Shown here in pieces: positions 36,595 to 44,923 of a stretch of 64,000 nucleotides of DNA. The notes beneath the pieces were generated by a model. That model ran no database searches and was not told the origin of the DNA. It saw only the letters and a program-made list of their open reading frames with translations. Positions within the stretch are counted from its first letter, which is position 1, and each line of letters starts with the position of its first letter. The position numbers were made by a program, and so were the translations under genes. Source of the DNA: Elstera cyanobacteriorum (lineage in GTDB: Bacteria > Pseudomonadota > Alphaproteobacteria > Elsterales > Elsteraceae); the NCBI RefSeq assembly GCF_002251735.1, contig NZ_NOXS01000030.1, positions 224,359 to 288,358 of the forward strand, written 5' to 3'.

Positions 36595-38919
36595 ATGAGT
36601 GTGCAGAAGGCCTGCGTCATCGGCGCAGGGGTGATGGGGGCTGGCATTGCGGCCCATATCGCCAACGCTGGCATTCCCGTCTTGCTGCTGGACATCGCCG
36701 CGAAAGAGGGCGACCGCACGGCGATCACCAAAGGCGCCATCGACAAGCTGCTGAAAACGGACCCGGCGCCGTTGATGCATAAGGACGCCGCCAAGCTGAT
36801 CACCCCGGGCAATCTCGAGGATGATCTGGCGAAGGTCGCCGACTGCGATTGGATCGTCGAAGCCATCGTCGAAAACCTGGAGATCAAGCGCGGGCTTTAC
36901 GAAAAGCTGGAGGCGCTGAAAAAGCCAGAGGCGGTGGTCTCCTCCAACACCTCCACCATTCCCTTGAAGTATCTGGTCGAAGGCCGGTCGGACGCGTTCC
37001 GCAAGACCTTCATGATCACCCATTTCTTCAATCCGCCGCGCTACATGCGTTTGCTGGAACTGGTGGGTGGCCCGGAAACCGATAAGGCCGCCCTGGCCCG
37101 GATCGAAGATTTCTGCGACCGCACGCTGGGCAAAGGCGTTGTACCGTGTAAGGACACGCCGGGCTTTATCGCCAACCGTATCGGCACCTATTGGATCCAG
37201 GTTGCGGTCAACGAAGCCATTGCCTTGGGCCTGTCGGTCGAAGAAGCCGATGCCATTGGCGGGCGCCCGATGGGCATTCCCAAAACCGGCGTGTTCGGCC
37301 TGATCGATCTGGTCGGTCTCGACCTGATGCCGCTGATCGCCAAGAGTATGAAGTCGGTCCTACCGCCGACGGATGATTTCATCCGCACCAACATTCAGCA
37401 CCCGCTGCTGGATAAGATGATCGCCGACGGCTACACGGGCCGCAAGGGCAAGGGCGGTTTCTACCGGCTGAACGCGGTCGGCAAGAAGAAGGTCAAGGAA
37501 GCCATCGACCTTAAGACCGGCGAATACCGGGCAGCGCAAAAGCCGAAGCCGGAAGCGCTGGATCGGGCCGGTCGGTCCTTGAAGGCCCTGGTCACCGATG
37601 CCTCGCCGCATGGGGAGTTTGCTAAGCGCGTGCTGGTGCAAACCCTTGGCTATACCGCCTCGCTGGTGCCGGAAATCGCCGATAGCGTGGTGGCCGTCGA
37701 TGAAGCCATGCGCCTTGGCTATAATTGGTCCTTCGGCCCGTTCGAGCTGATCGACCAAGTGGGCGTCGATTGGCTGGCGGCGGAAATCGCGGCCTCCGGC
37801 AAGCCGGTTCCCGCCCTGCTGGAAACCGCCAAGGGCAAGAGCTTCTACCGCCAAGACGGCGGCAAGCTGGAATTCCTCGGCACCGATGGGGCCTATCATC
37901 CGGTCGTGCGTCGTCCGGGCGTGCTGCTGCTGGCCGATGTGAAGCGCGGGGCGGAACCGGTGTTGAAAAACGCCTCGGCCTCCGTCTGGGATATTGGCGA
38001 TGGGGTGCTGTGCTTCGAGTTCACCTCGAAGATGAACAGCCTCGACAGCGAGATCATGGCCCTCCTGGCCAAGACCGTGCAGACCATTCCGGCCAAGGGG
38101 TATAAGGGCCTCGTCGTCTATAACGAAGGCACGAATTTCTCGGTCGGGGCGAACCTGGGGCTGGCGCTCTTTGCCGCCAATATCGCCCTATGGCCCGCGA
38201 TCGAGGAAATCGTCGAAGGCGGTCAGAAGACCTATAAGGCGCTGAAATACGCCCCCTTCCCCGTCGTCGGCGCGCCGTCGGGCATGGCCTTGGGCGGCGG
38301 CTGCGAAATCCTGTTGCATTGCGATGCCGTGCAGGCGCACGCCGAAACCTATATGGGTCTTGTCGAAGTCGGCGTCGGCATCATCCCTGGTTGGGGCGGC
38401 TGTAAGGAAATGCTGCAACGCTGGCTGGGCCTGAAGCGCCGCCCCGGCGGCCCGATGCCAGCCATCGGCAAGGTTTTCGAAACCATCAGCACCGCGCAGG
38501 TCTCGAAGTCGGCGGCTCTCGCCAAGGAACTCCTGTACCTGCGGGCCGAAGACGGTATCACCATGAACCGCGACCGGCTGCTGGCGGACGCCAAGGCCAA
38601 GGTTCTGGCCCTGGCCGAAGGCTATCAGCCGCCCGCCGAGTTCGAATTCCGCCTACCGGGGCCGACTGCCAAGCTGGCGCTCGATATGGCCGTCGATGGC
38701 GCGGCGGGCGCGGGCAAGGCAACGCCGCACGATATTACCGTCTCGAAAACGCTGGCCGAAGTGCTGACCGGCGGGCCGAACGGCGATGTGACCGTGGTGC
38801 TGAAGGAAGACGATATCTTGGCCTTGGAACGCAGCAACTTCATGCGTCTCGCCAAGAACCCGAAATCGCTGGCCCGGATGGAGCATATGCTCGAAACCGG
38901 CAAGCCGCTGCGTAATTAG
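36595..38919 (+). CDS. 3-hydroxyacyl-CoA dehydrogenase / enoyl-CoA hydratase fusion, FadN-type order
   Basis: A 774-residue bifunctional enzyme. Residues 1-300 are the NAD-binding dehydrogenase (VIGAGVMGAGIAAHIANAGIPVLLLDI; SNTSTIPL; THFFNPPRYMRLLELVGG), then dehydrogenase C-terminal repeats, then a crotonase domain at about 480-660 (FSVGANLGL; APSGMALGGGCEILLHCDAVQAHAETYMGLVEVGVGIIPGWGGCKEML, with both catalytic acids). This order is opposite to E. coli FadB and like Bacillus FadN. It catalyses hydration and dehydrogenation in beta-oxidation. Confidence 0.95.
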   Translation: MSVQKACVIGAGVMGAGIAAHIANAGIPVLLLDIAAKEGDRTAITKGAIDKLLKTDPAPLMHKDAAKLITPGNLEDDLAKVADCDWIVEAIVENLEIKRGLYEKLEALKKPEAVVSSNTSTIPLKYLVEGRSDAFRKTFMITHFFNPPRYMRLLELVGGPETDKAALARIEDFCDRTLGKGVVPCKDTPGFIANRIGTYWIQVAVNEAIALGLSVEEADAIGGRPMGIPKTGVFGLIDLVGLDLMPLIAKSMKSVLPPTDDFIRTNIQHPLLDKMIADGYTGRKGKGGFYRLNAVGKKKVKEAIDLKTGEYRAAQKPKPEALDRAGRSLKALVTDASPHGEFAKRVLVQTLGYTASLVPEIADSVVAVDEAMRLGYNWSFGPFELIDQVGVDWLAAEIAASGKPVPALLETAKGKSFYRQDGGKLEFLGTDGAYHPVVRRPGVLLLADVKRGAEPVLKNASASVWDIGDGVLCFEFTSKMNSLDSEIMALLAKTVQTIPAKGYKGLVVYNEGTNFSVGANLGLALFAANIALWPAIEEIVEGGQKTYKALKYAPFPVVGAPSGMALGGGCEILLHCDAVQAHAETYMGLVEVGVGIIPGWGGCKEMLQRWLGLKRRPGGPMPAIGKVFETISTAQVSKSAALAKELLYLRAEDGITMNRDRLLADAKAKVLALAEGYQPPAEFEFRLPGPTAKLALDMAVDGAAGAGKATPHDITVSKTLAEVLTGGPNGDVTVVLKEDDILALERSNFMRLAKNPKSLARMEHMLETGKPLRN

Positions 38920-38930
38920 GAGGGCCGATC

Positions 38931-40718
38931 ATGGTCACCTATGCTGCCCCTCTGCGGGAAATTCGCTTCGTTCTCAACGAAGTTCTGAAGGCCGACCAGC
39001 TTTCCGCGCTACCCGGCTATGAAGAGGCGACACCGGACCTCTTCGATGCGGTGCTGGAAGAAGCGGCCAAGCTCTGCGTGAACGAGCTGCTGCCGCTTAA
39101 CCTGTCGGGCGACAAAGAAGGCTGCCATTACGAAAACGGCGTGGTTCGCACCCCCGCCGGGTTCAAGGAAGCCTATACGAAGTTCATCGAAGGTGGCTGG
39201 ACCTCGCTGTCCTGCGATCCCGACTTCGGCGGTCAGGGCATGCCGCATCTGCTGGAATTCGTGGTGCAGGAACTCATCTGCTCTTCGAATATCTCCTTCG
39301 GCATGTACCCCGGCCTGTCGCACGGCGCTTATAATTCGCTGGCCGCCCACGGGTCGGACGAGCTGAAGCAGACCTATCTCGCCAAGATCGTCGATGGCAC
39401 CTGGTCGGGTACCATGTGCTTGACCGAACCGCACTGCGGGACCGACCTGGGGCTGATGCGCACCAAGGCCGAACCGCGCGGCGACGGGTCGTATTCGATC
39501 ACCGGAACGAAGATTTTCATCTCGGCCGGCGAGCATGATCTGACTGAAAACATCCTGCATCTGGTGCTAGCGAAACTGCCGGACGCGCCGCCGGGCATCA
39601 AAGGCATCAGCCTGTTCCTGGTGCCGAAGTTCCTGCCGAAAGCCGATGGCACGCCGGGCATGCGCAATGGCGTGATGTGCGGTTCGCTCGAACATAAGAT
39701 GGGCATCAAGGCGAATGCCACCGCCGTGATGAACTTCGACAATGCCCAGGGCTGGCTGATCGGCGAAGCCCATAAGGGCATGCGCTGCATGTTCACCATG
39801 ATGAATGCCGCGCGCCTTGGCGTCGGCATGCAGGGCCTCGGGATCAGCGAAACCGCCTATCAAACGGCGGTCGCCTATGCCAAGGACCGGCGGCAGATGC
39901 GCTCGCTCGATCCGAAGAAGCAGGATAAGAGCGCGGCGGCGGACCCGATCATCGTGCATCCCGACGTGCGCCGGATGCTGATGACCATCCGCGCCAATAC
40001 CGAAGCGGGCCGCGCTCTCGCCTATTGGGTTGGCATGCTGCTGGACCTCTCGCACAAGCACCCCGACCCGGAAAAGCGCCAGGAAGCCGATGATCTGGTG
40101 GCGCTGCTGACGCCGATCGTCAAATCCTACCTGACCGATCACGGCTTCAACGCCGCGAATCTGGCGGTGCAGGTCCACGGCGGCCACGGCTATATCCACG
40201 AGTATGGCGTGGAACAATTGGTGCGCGATGCGCGCATCACCCAGATCTACGAAGGCACCAACGGTATTCAGGCGCTCGATCTCGTCGGTCGCAAGATGCC
40301 GCAGAATATGGGCCGCTTGATGCGCCGTTTCTTCCACCCGGTTTCCGCCTATCTCGAAACCCAGATGGAAAACCCGGCGATGCTGGAGTTTATCGGCCCG
40401 CTGGCGAAAGCCTTCGGCAAACTTCAGATGGCCACCGCCACCATCGCCCAGAAAGGCTTCACCAAGCCCGAAGAAGCGGGGGCCGCGGCCAGCGACTATC
40501 TGAAGCTCTTCAGCCTCGTCGCCCTCGGGTATATGTGGGCGCAGATGGTGGATGTGGCGATGAAGAATCTCGACGGCGACGAGAAGGCTTTCTACGAAGC
40601 CAAAATCGTTACCGCCCGCTTCTTCATGCAAAAGCTGCTGCCGGAGCATGCGTCGCTGTTCGTCAACATCATGGCGGGCGGCAAGGTGCTGATGGAGCTT
40701 CCGGCGGAAGCTTTCTGA
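38931..40718 (+). CDS. Acyl-CoA dehydrogenase, DmdC/large ACAD family
   Basis: A 595-residue FAD enzyme longer than the usual 380-residue type, with a C-terminal extension. Typical segments are GGWTSLSCDPDFGGQGMPHLLEF, MCLTEPHCGTDLGLMRTKA, and the arginine-containing QVHGGHGYIHEYGVEQLVRDARITQIYEGTNGIQALDLVGRK, where Glu of YEGTNGIQ is the usual catalytic-base region. The family includes medium/long-chain enzymes and 3-methylmercaptopropionyl-CoA dehydrogenase. Operon context favours general fatty acyl-CoA oxidation. Confidence 0.94.
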   Translation: MVTYAAPLREIRFVLNEVLKADQLSALPGYEEATPDLFDAVLEEAAKLCVNELLPLNLSGDKEGCHYENGVVRTPAGFKEAYTKFIEGGWTSLSCDPDFGGQGMPHLLEFVVQELICSSNISFGMYPGLSHGAYNSLAAHGSDELKQTYLAKIVDGTWSGTMCLTEPHCGTDLGLMRTKAEPRGDGSYSITGTKIFISAGEHDLTENILHLVLAKLPDAPPGIKGISLFLVPKFLPKADGTPGMRNGVMCGSLEHKMGIKANATAVMNFDNAQGWLIGEAHKGMRCMFTMMNAARLGVGMQGLGISETAYQTAVAYAKDRRQMRSLDPKKQDKSAAADPIIVHPDVRRMLMTIRANTEAGRALAYWVGMLLDLSHKHPDPEKRQEADDLVALLTPIVKSYLTDHGFNAANLAVQVHGGHGYIHEYGVEQLVRDARITQIYEGTNGIQALDLVGRKMPQNMGRLMRRFFHPVSAYLETQMENPAMLEFIGPLAKAFGKLQMATATIAQKGFTKPEEAGAAASDYLKLFSLVALGYMWAQMVDVAMKNLDGDEKAFYEAKIVTARFFMQKLLPEHASLFVNIMAGGKVLMELPAEAF

Positions 40719-40733
40719 TCCGGGCGGTTTGCC

Positions 40734-40840
40734 CCCTCTCCCTTAGGGAGAGGGCGGCGCCATAGGCGCGGGGTGAGGGCGAGGCGCACCAATCTCTCAG
40801 AGGTTTTCCCCTCACCCTACCCTCTCCCTAAGGGAGAGGG
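40734..40840. repeat. Nested palindromic repeat (REP/BIME-like)
   Basis: Two 21-base palindromes, 40734-40754 and 40820-40840, are reverse complements of each other; each has 10-base arms CCCTCTCCCT/AGGGAGAGGG around one base. Between them GGGTGAGGG (about 40771-40779) faces CCTCACCC (40810-40816 region). The RNA could fold as two hairpins or one long one. It follows the acyl-CoA dehydrogenase gene and precedes the thioesterase gene by 23 bases. Confidence 0.75.
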
Positions 40841-40863
40841 TTTTGCTTTTGAGGGGGACGAGG

Positions 40864-41397
40864 ATGAACCTCTATTTCCGCCTGTTCTGGCTGCTGCTCA
40901 CCCGCCGTTTTCGCCCGGCGCTGCGGCTGATGGGGGAAGGACGGCTGGTCTTTCGCGTCTGGCCGAACGACCTCGACTTTAATTTCCATATGAACAATGG
41001 CCGCTACCTGACCTTGCTCGATCTTGGGCGGCTCGACCTGATGCTGCGCACCAAGCTTTGGGGGCTCGTGCGACAGCGACGCTGGATGCCCGTGGTTGCG
41101 GCGGTCAATGGCCGTTTTCGGCGGGCGCTCAGCCCGTTCGAACGGTTCACCATGACCACCTGCACCCTGGGGTGGGATGAGAAATTCATTTACCTCGATC
41201 AGAAGATCTTCGACGCGCAGGACCGGCTGGCCTTTCACGCCATCGTTAAGGCGGCCTTCGTCGGCAAGGGCGGCACCGTGCCGACCGACGAAATTATGGC
41301 TGCGATGGATGAAGACATTCTGTCGCCGGTCCTACCCGACGCGGTACAGCGCTGGGCCGATGCTGACCGGGCGATTGCCGAGTGGGCGGGGCGCTAG
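40864..41397 (+). CDS. Acyl-CoA thioesterase-like protein (4HBT/THEM6-like)
   Basis: A 177-residue protein with a hotdog-fold core: VWPNDLDFNFHMNNGRYLTLLDLGRLDLMLR holds the catalytic Asp/His-Met-Asn pattern of 4HBT thioesterases, followed by FRRALSPFERFTMTTCTLGWDEKFIYLDQKIFD. The basic, hydrophobic N-terminus (NLYFRLFWLLLTRRFRPAL) may bind membranes. A role in hydrolysing acyl-CoA agrees with the upstream operon. The start is the ATG at 40864, just after the palindromic repeat. Confidence 0.88.
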   Translation: MNLYFRLFWLLLTRRFRPALRLMGEGRLVFRVWPNDLDFNFHMNNGRYLTLLDLGRLDLMLRTKLWGLVRQRRWMPVVAAVNGRFRRALSPFERFTMTTCTLGWDEKFIYLDQKIFDAQDRLAFHAIVKAAFVGKGGTVPTDEIMAAMDEDILSPVLPDAVQRWADADRAIAEWAGR

Positions 41398-41916
41398 TTA
41401 AGCGTCACAATGGCCGAGGCGCACGCCAGAAAGTTCATAGGTAGCCACATACTGATCTTGCAGCGCCTCATACGTCAGCCCTGCGGCGGCGTCGCCCGTA
41501 AGCGCGGCCCCCAGCCGGTCGAAGAACCAATGCCAGCCCGGCATCATCCGCGCGCTGCTGGTATAGGGCATATGGGTATGGGTGAAGATCATCCGCGTTC
41601 CGGCGCCTTCGGCCGTTAGCGCGTAGCGGACAATAGCCTCCGGCGAGGTTGGGTTGCGCCAGGTAAATTCCAGCACATTCGGCGCGTCCCAGGTCAGGAT
41701 TTCCCCCTGCATCGCCCCGGGGGAGCCGATCATCATCGCAATTTTGCCACCGACGACGGCCTCGACGGTCGAGACGCCCATCCAATCGGCCAACCGCTCG
41801 GGGTCGGTCAGCGCGCGCCACACTTTGTCGATAGGATGGGAATAGAAACGGTCGAACTGCACATCAACGAAATCGCCTGCTCGGGCGAAGGTACCAAGCG
41901 GTAGGGCTGCGGTCAT
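41398..41916 (-). CDS. SRPBCC (AHSA1-like) protein
   Basis: A 172-residue START/Bet v1-like protein: VDVQFDRFYSHPIDKVWRALTDPERLADWMGV, then the WDAPNVLEFTWR strand and GTRMIFTHTHMP. These fold around a hydrophobic ligand cavity; the function is unknown. It starts at the ATG at 41916, with a GGAG site, one base after the ArsR stop. ArsR-SRPBCC pairs are common and usually co-transcribed. Confidence 0.93.
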   Translation of the reverse strand: MTAALPLGTFARAGDFVDVQFDRFYSHPIDKVWRALTDPERLADWMGVSTVEAVVGGKIAMMIGSPGAMQGEILTWDAPNVLEFTWRNPTSPEAIVRYALTAEGAGTRMIFTHTHMPYTSSARMMPGWHWFFDRLGAALTGDAAAGLTYEALQDQYVATYELSGVRLGHCDA

Positions 41917-41917
41917 A

Positions 41918-42220
41918 TCAGTCACTCCGATTGAGATGGTCTTCCAGCGCATCAAGCTTCCCGGCCCAGAAGGCGCGGTAGGGGTCGAGCCACCGGTCGA
42001 GTTCGATCAACGGGGCCGGGTCTAGGCTGTAATAGCGCCAGGGGCCGTCGATCCGTATGCGCACTAATCCCGCGTCCCGCAAGGCTTTGAGATGTTTGGA
42101 GACATTCGGTTGGGGCAGGCCGAGTTGGTCCACCAAGGCCCCCGCAGGCTGTTCGCCTAGGCGAAGCAGCGCGAGGATGTCGCGACGGATGGGATCGGCA
42201 AGGGCGGAGAAAAGCGTCAT
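41918..42220 (-). CDS. ArsR family transcriptional regulator
   Basis: A 100-residue winged-helix protein: FSALADPIRRDILALLRLGEQPAGALVDQLGLPQPNVSKHLKALRDAGLVRIRIDGPWRYYSLDPAPLIEL. There are no ELCVCDL-type metal cysteines, so this is the non-metal group that often pairs with SRPBCC proteins. It probably represses its own unit through palindromes at 42235-42268. Confidence 0.95.
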   Translation of the reverse strand: MTLFSALADPIRRDILALLRLGEQPAGALVDQLGLPQPNVSKHLKALRDAGLVRIRIDGPWRYYSLDPAPLIELDRWLDPYRAFWAGKLDALEDHLNRSD

Positions 42221-42234
42221 GACGTTTATATTCC

Positions 42235-42268
42235 ATATTCAGAATATTGCCGTCAAGGAATATTCCTT
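42235..42268. promoter_or_regulatory. Probable ArsR operators
   Basis: ATATTCAGAATAT (42235-42247) and AAGGAATATTCCTT (42255-42268, perfect) are palindromes sharing GAATAT half-sites; another GAATAT follows near 42274. They lie 15-48 bases upstream of the ArsR start. Confidence 0.7.
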
Positions 42269-42297
42269 TTTGAGAATATGATTTGCTTATCCACCGA

Positions 42298-42933
42298 CTA
42301 GGCGGGGCGACGCAGGGTCAAGAGCAAGACGCCAAAACTGATGAAGATGCCGCCGATGGTTCGGTTCAGCCAGCGCACCAGCAGCGGGCGCAGCAGAAAG
42401 CCGCGCGCCTGCCGGGCCAGCAGCGCATAGCCCATCAACGACAGGATCGACAGGCCCATGAAAATGCCGGTCAAGGTCAGAAACTGCGGCAGCAGCGGCG
42501 CATCGGGCACTAAGAATTGCGGGAAGAGCGCGGTGAAAAATAGCACGGCCTTGGGATTGGTGAGGGCCAGCCCCACGGCTTCGCGGTAGAGTTTGCCGCG
42601 TGGCGGACGGGTTTGCGCGCCGCCCGGCTCTGGCAGCGCAGCCAACAGCCCCTTGCCGAACAGATGCCGCAGCCCAATCCAAAACAGGTATCCGGCGCCG
42701 ACCAGCTTCACCGCGCCGAACAATAGGGCGGAGGTTTTGAGCAGGATCCCCAGCCCGAGCATCGAAGCCGCCGACAGGCAGAACAGCCCCGTCACATTGC
42801 CGAGCGACGACCAGACCACCGCTCCCAGGCCATAGACGATACTATTGCGCAGGGCGAGCAAGATGGCCGGACCAGGGGAGAGAATGGCCGTGCCCGCAAT
42901 CAGGGCATAGGATAGCAGCAGGGCAAGGGTCAT
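42298..42933 (-). CDS. LysE family amino-acid exporter
   Basis: A 211-residue membrane protein with about six helices: ILSPGPAILLALRNSIVYGLGAVVWSSLGNVTG is the LysE/RhtB signature, and NPKAVLFFTALFPQFL the second conserved block. It exports an amino acid or related compound; which one is unknown. I use the ATG at 42933; the frame extends upstream through the intergenic region and into ampR without family support. Confidence 0.93.
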   Translation of the reverse strand: MTLALLLSYALIAGTAILSPGPAILLALRNSIVYGLGAVVWSSLGNVTGLFCLSAASMLGLGILLKTSALLFGAVKLVGAGYLFWIGLRHLFGKGLLAALPEPGGAQTRPPRGKLYREAVGLALTNPKAVLFFTALFPQFLVPDAPLLPQFLTLTGIFMGLSILSLMGYALLARQARGFLLRPLLVRWLNRTIGGIFISFGVLLLTLRRPA

Positions 42934-42983
42934 GGCGTGTCTCCGAATACTCAGATAGTCTGCCCCGAAACCGGGAGGAAAAA

Positions 42984-43865
42984 CTATCCGTCCGCCGCGA
43001 CCGCCGCCAGCAGCCAGTCCTGAAAAGAACGCATGGCCAGGGTCGGCGGCCGAGACTTCAGCCGGGTGAGATAATAGCTGCCAAGCGGCGCCATTATCGG
43101 AAAAGGCTGCACCAACTCCCCCACCGCCAACTGCCGGGCGAACAACCGGGGCGGGGCTAAGGCAACACCGACGCCCTGCAAGGCCGCTTCGATCATCGTC
43201 AGCGACGAGTCGAAGGTGATGCTGCTCAGCGGCGGCATCGGCCCCGTATGACCCGCCGCGGTAAACCAGCTTGGCCATTCGTCGGCCCGGTAGGACCGCA
43301 GCAGTATCCGCCCGAAAAGATCGGCGGGCGCCCGCAGCCCGTCGGCCTGGGTGGGGGTGCACAGCGGCGCCAGCGGGGCGTCGAACAGGGGGACCGCATC
43401 GATACTATGCCAAGCGCCATTGCCGAAACGGACGGCCAAATCCAGCCCCTCGGCCGCCATATCGACGCGGTTATTATTGGTAAACAGCCGCAGATCGACG
43501 AACGGATGCTGTTCCTGGAACCGGGGCAGGCGCGGCAGCAGCCAGCCGACCGCGAAGGTACCGACGGTACCCAACGTCAATAATTCGCGCAGATGGCCGC
43601 CATCGAAACGACGCAGCAGTGCGGCGATCCGGTCGAAACTATCGCCCAGAACGGGCAGCAGCGCCTCCCCCTCCGCCGTCATTTTCAGACCGCGCGGCAG
43701 GCGCTTGAACAGGGTGACGTTCAACCGGGCTTCGAGCTGCTTCACCTGGTGACTGACCGCCGCCTGGGTAACGCAGAGTTCCTCTGCCGCCAAGGTGAAA
43801 GACAGATGGCGGGCCGAGGCTTCGAAAGCGCGCAACGCATTGAGTGGCAGATAGGGGCGTACCAT
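42984..43865 (-). CDS. ampR: LysR-type beta-lactamase regulator AmpR
   Basis: A 293-residue LysR regulator very close in pattern to AmpR: YLPLNALRAFEASARHLSFTLAAEELCVTQAAVSHQVKQLE, then VGTFAVGWLLPRLPRFQEQHPFVDLRLFTNNNRVDMAAEGLDLAVRFGNGAWH and TFDSSLTMIEAALQGVGVALAPPRLF. It is divergent from a class A beta-lactamase, the classic layout. AmpR activates the beta-lactamase when muropeptides accumulate and represses it with UDP-MurNAc-pentapeptide. AmpG and AmpD are not in the window. Confidence 0.9.
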   Translation of the reverse strand: MVRPYLPLNALRAFEASARHLSFTLAAEELCVTQAAVSHQVKQLEARLNVTLFKRLPRGLKMTAEGEALLPVLGDSFDRIAALLRRFDGGHLRELLTLGTVGTFAVGWLLPRLPRFQEQHPFVDLRLFTNNNRVDMAAEGLDLAVRFGNGAWHSIDAVPLFDAPLAPLCTPTQADGLRAPADLFGRILLRSYRADEWPSWFTAAGHTGPMPPLSSITFDSSLTMIEAALQGVGVALAPPRLFARQLAVGELVQPFPIMAPLGSYYLTRLKSRPPTLAMRSFQDWLLAAVAADG

Positions 43866-44041
43866 GATGCCCTAGAAAATTTTATGGCTCGTCTCAGATA
43901 TCGTGATTTGTCGCCGCCGAACAATCCCCGTATCCAAGGGTTACGGCAGCGCGGCCACCATGCGCTCCCGCACCGACATAAACCAAACTAACCCTTGCCC
44001 TGATTTCCCTGCGTTCAACGCGGGCTTGCTGGAGCTTTACC
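43866..44041. promoter_or_regulatory. Intergenic control region between ampR and the beta-lactamase gene
   Basis: This 176-base divergent region should hold both promoters and the AmpR sites. The only clear feature is AAAATTTT at 43876-43883, ten bases before ampR. I could not match a full enterobacterial AmpR box. A GGAG site precedes the beta-lactamase ATG. Confidence 0.5.
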
Positions 44042-44923
44042 ATGACCCTGACTCGCCGCCGCTTCACCCTGGTTCTAGGGGGAGGGCTGGCCGCCCTCCC
44101 CGTCATGCCGGGGTTGGCGAAAAACGCCCCGGATACGCTGACCCAGACGATTATCGACCTCGAAACCCGCCTTCAGGGCCGGTTTGGCGTGCTGATCCAC
44201 GATACAGAAACCGGGAAGCGCTGGCAGCACCGGGCTGACGAGCGCTTTCCGATGTGTAGCACCTTCAAATATGTTCTTGCTGCCGCCATTCTGGCGCGGG
44301 TGGAGGCTGGCGAAGATAAACTGGACCGTCGACTGCCGATTACCGCCGCCGATCTTGTGCCTTATGCTCCGGTGACGCAGCCCCAGGTTGGAAAAACACT
44401 GACGTTGGCTGAACTGTGCCACGCAGCGGTGACCGTCAGCGACAATACGGCAGCTAATTTGTTACTGCGGGTCCTGGGCGGCCCCGCCGCGCTGACGGGC
44501 TTTCTGCGCCGCATCGGCGATAACGTAACCCGGCTCGACCGCTGGGAGCCGGAGCTGAATTCCGCCCTGCCCGGCGATCCGCGCGACACCACAACGCCCG
44601 CCGCTATGACGCGAACACTGGAAAACCTATTGCTCGGCCCCGCCCTTACCCCCGCCAGCAAGACCCAATTGACGCTCTGGCTGATCGCCAATACTACGGG
44701 GGACGCTAAGGTTCGCGCCGGTTTGCCGAAATCCTGGCGCGTTGGGGATAAGACCGGCAGCGGCGCACGCGGCACGATGAACGATGTCGTGGCAATCTGG
44801 CCGCCCCAGCGCAAACCGGTCCTGCTGAGCCTCTATCTCACTGAAACCAAGGCATCGATGGAGGATCGCAACGCTGCCTTCGCCGCCGTTGGAACCGCCA
44901 TCGCGGGTATGCTCGGCGGCTAG
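44042..44923 (+). CDS. bla: Class A beta-lactamase
   Basis: A 293-residue serine beta-lactamase. Active-site marks are S73-T-F-K76 (Ambler 70-73), S133-D-N135 (130-132), E169-P-E-L-N173 (166-170) and K237-T-G (234-236). The N-terminus has a twin-arginine-like signal ([12 protein letters not shown]), so export may use Tat. Cys72 precedes Ser73, but no cysteine is at Ambler 238, so the carbapenemase disulfide is absent. It should hydrolyse penicillins and perhaps cephalosporins. Its stop shares CTAG with the stop of the convergent chemoreceptor gene. Confidence 0.95.
   Translation: MTLTRRRFTLVLGGGLAALPVMPGLAKNAPDTLTQTIIDLETRLQGRFGVLIHDTETGKRWQHRADERFPMCSTFKYVLAAAILARVEAGEDKLDRRLPITAADLVPYAPVTQPQVGKTLTLAELCHAAVTVSDNTAANLLLRVLGGPAALTGFLRRIGDNVTRLDRWEPELNSALPGDPRDTTTPAAMTRTLENLLLGPALTPASKTQLTLWLIANTTGDAKVRAGLPKSWRVGDKTGSGARGTMNDVVAIWPPQRKPVLLSLYLTETKASMEDRNAAFAAVGTAIAGMLGG

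Noticed and set aside
35518..37023. 501-codon open frame on the minus strand across the thiolase and FadN-type genes
   Set aside because: It spans two clear genes on the other strand, and its product looks like low-complexity shadow sequence.
40734..40840. CRISPR array
   Set aside because: There are only two palindromic units in inverted orientation, with no regular spacers and no cas genes.
43866..44041. Enterobacterial-type AmpR box
   Set aside because: Only an AAAATTTT core was found; the full known motif could not be matched, so I report the region rather than a site.
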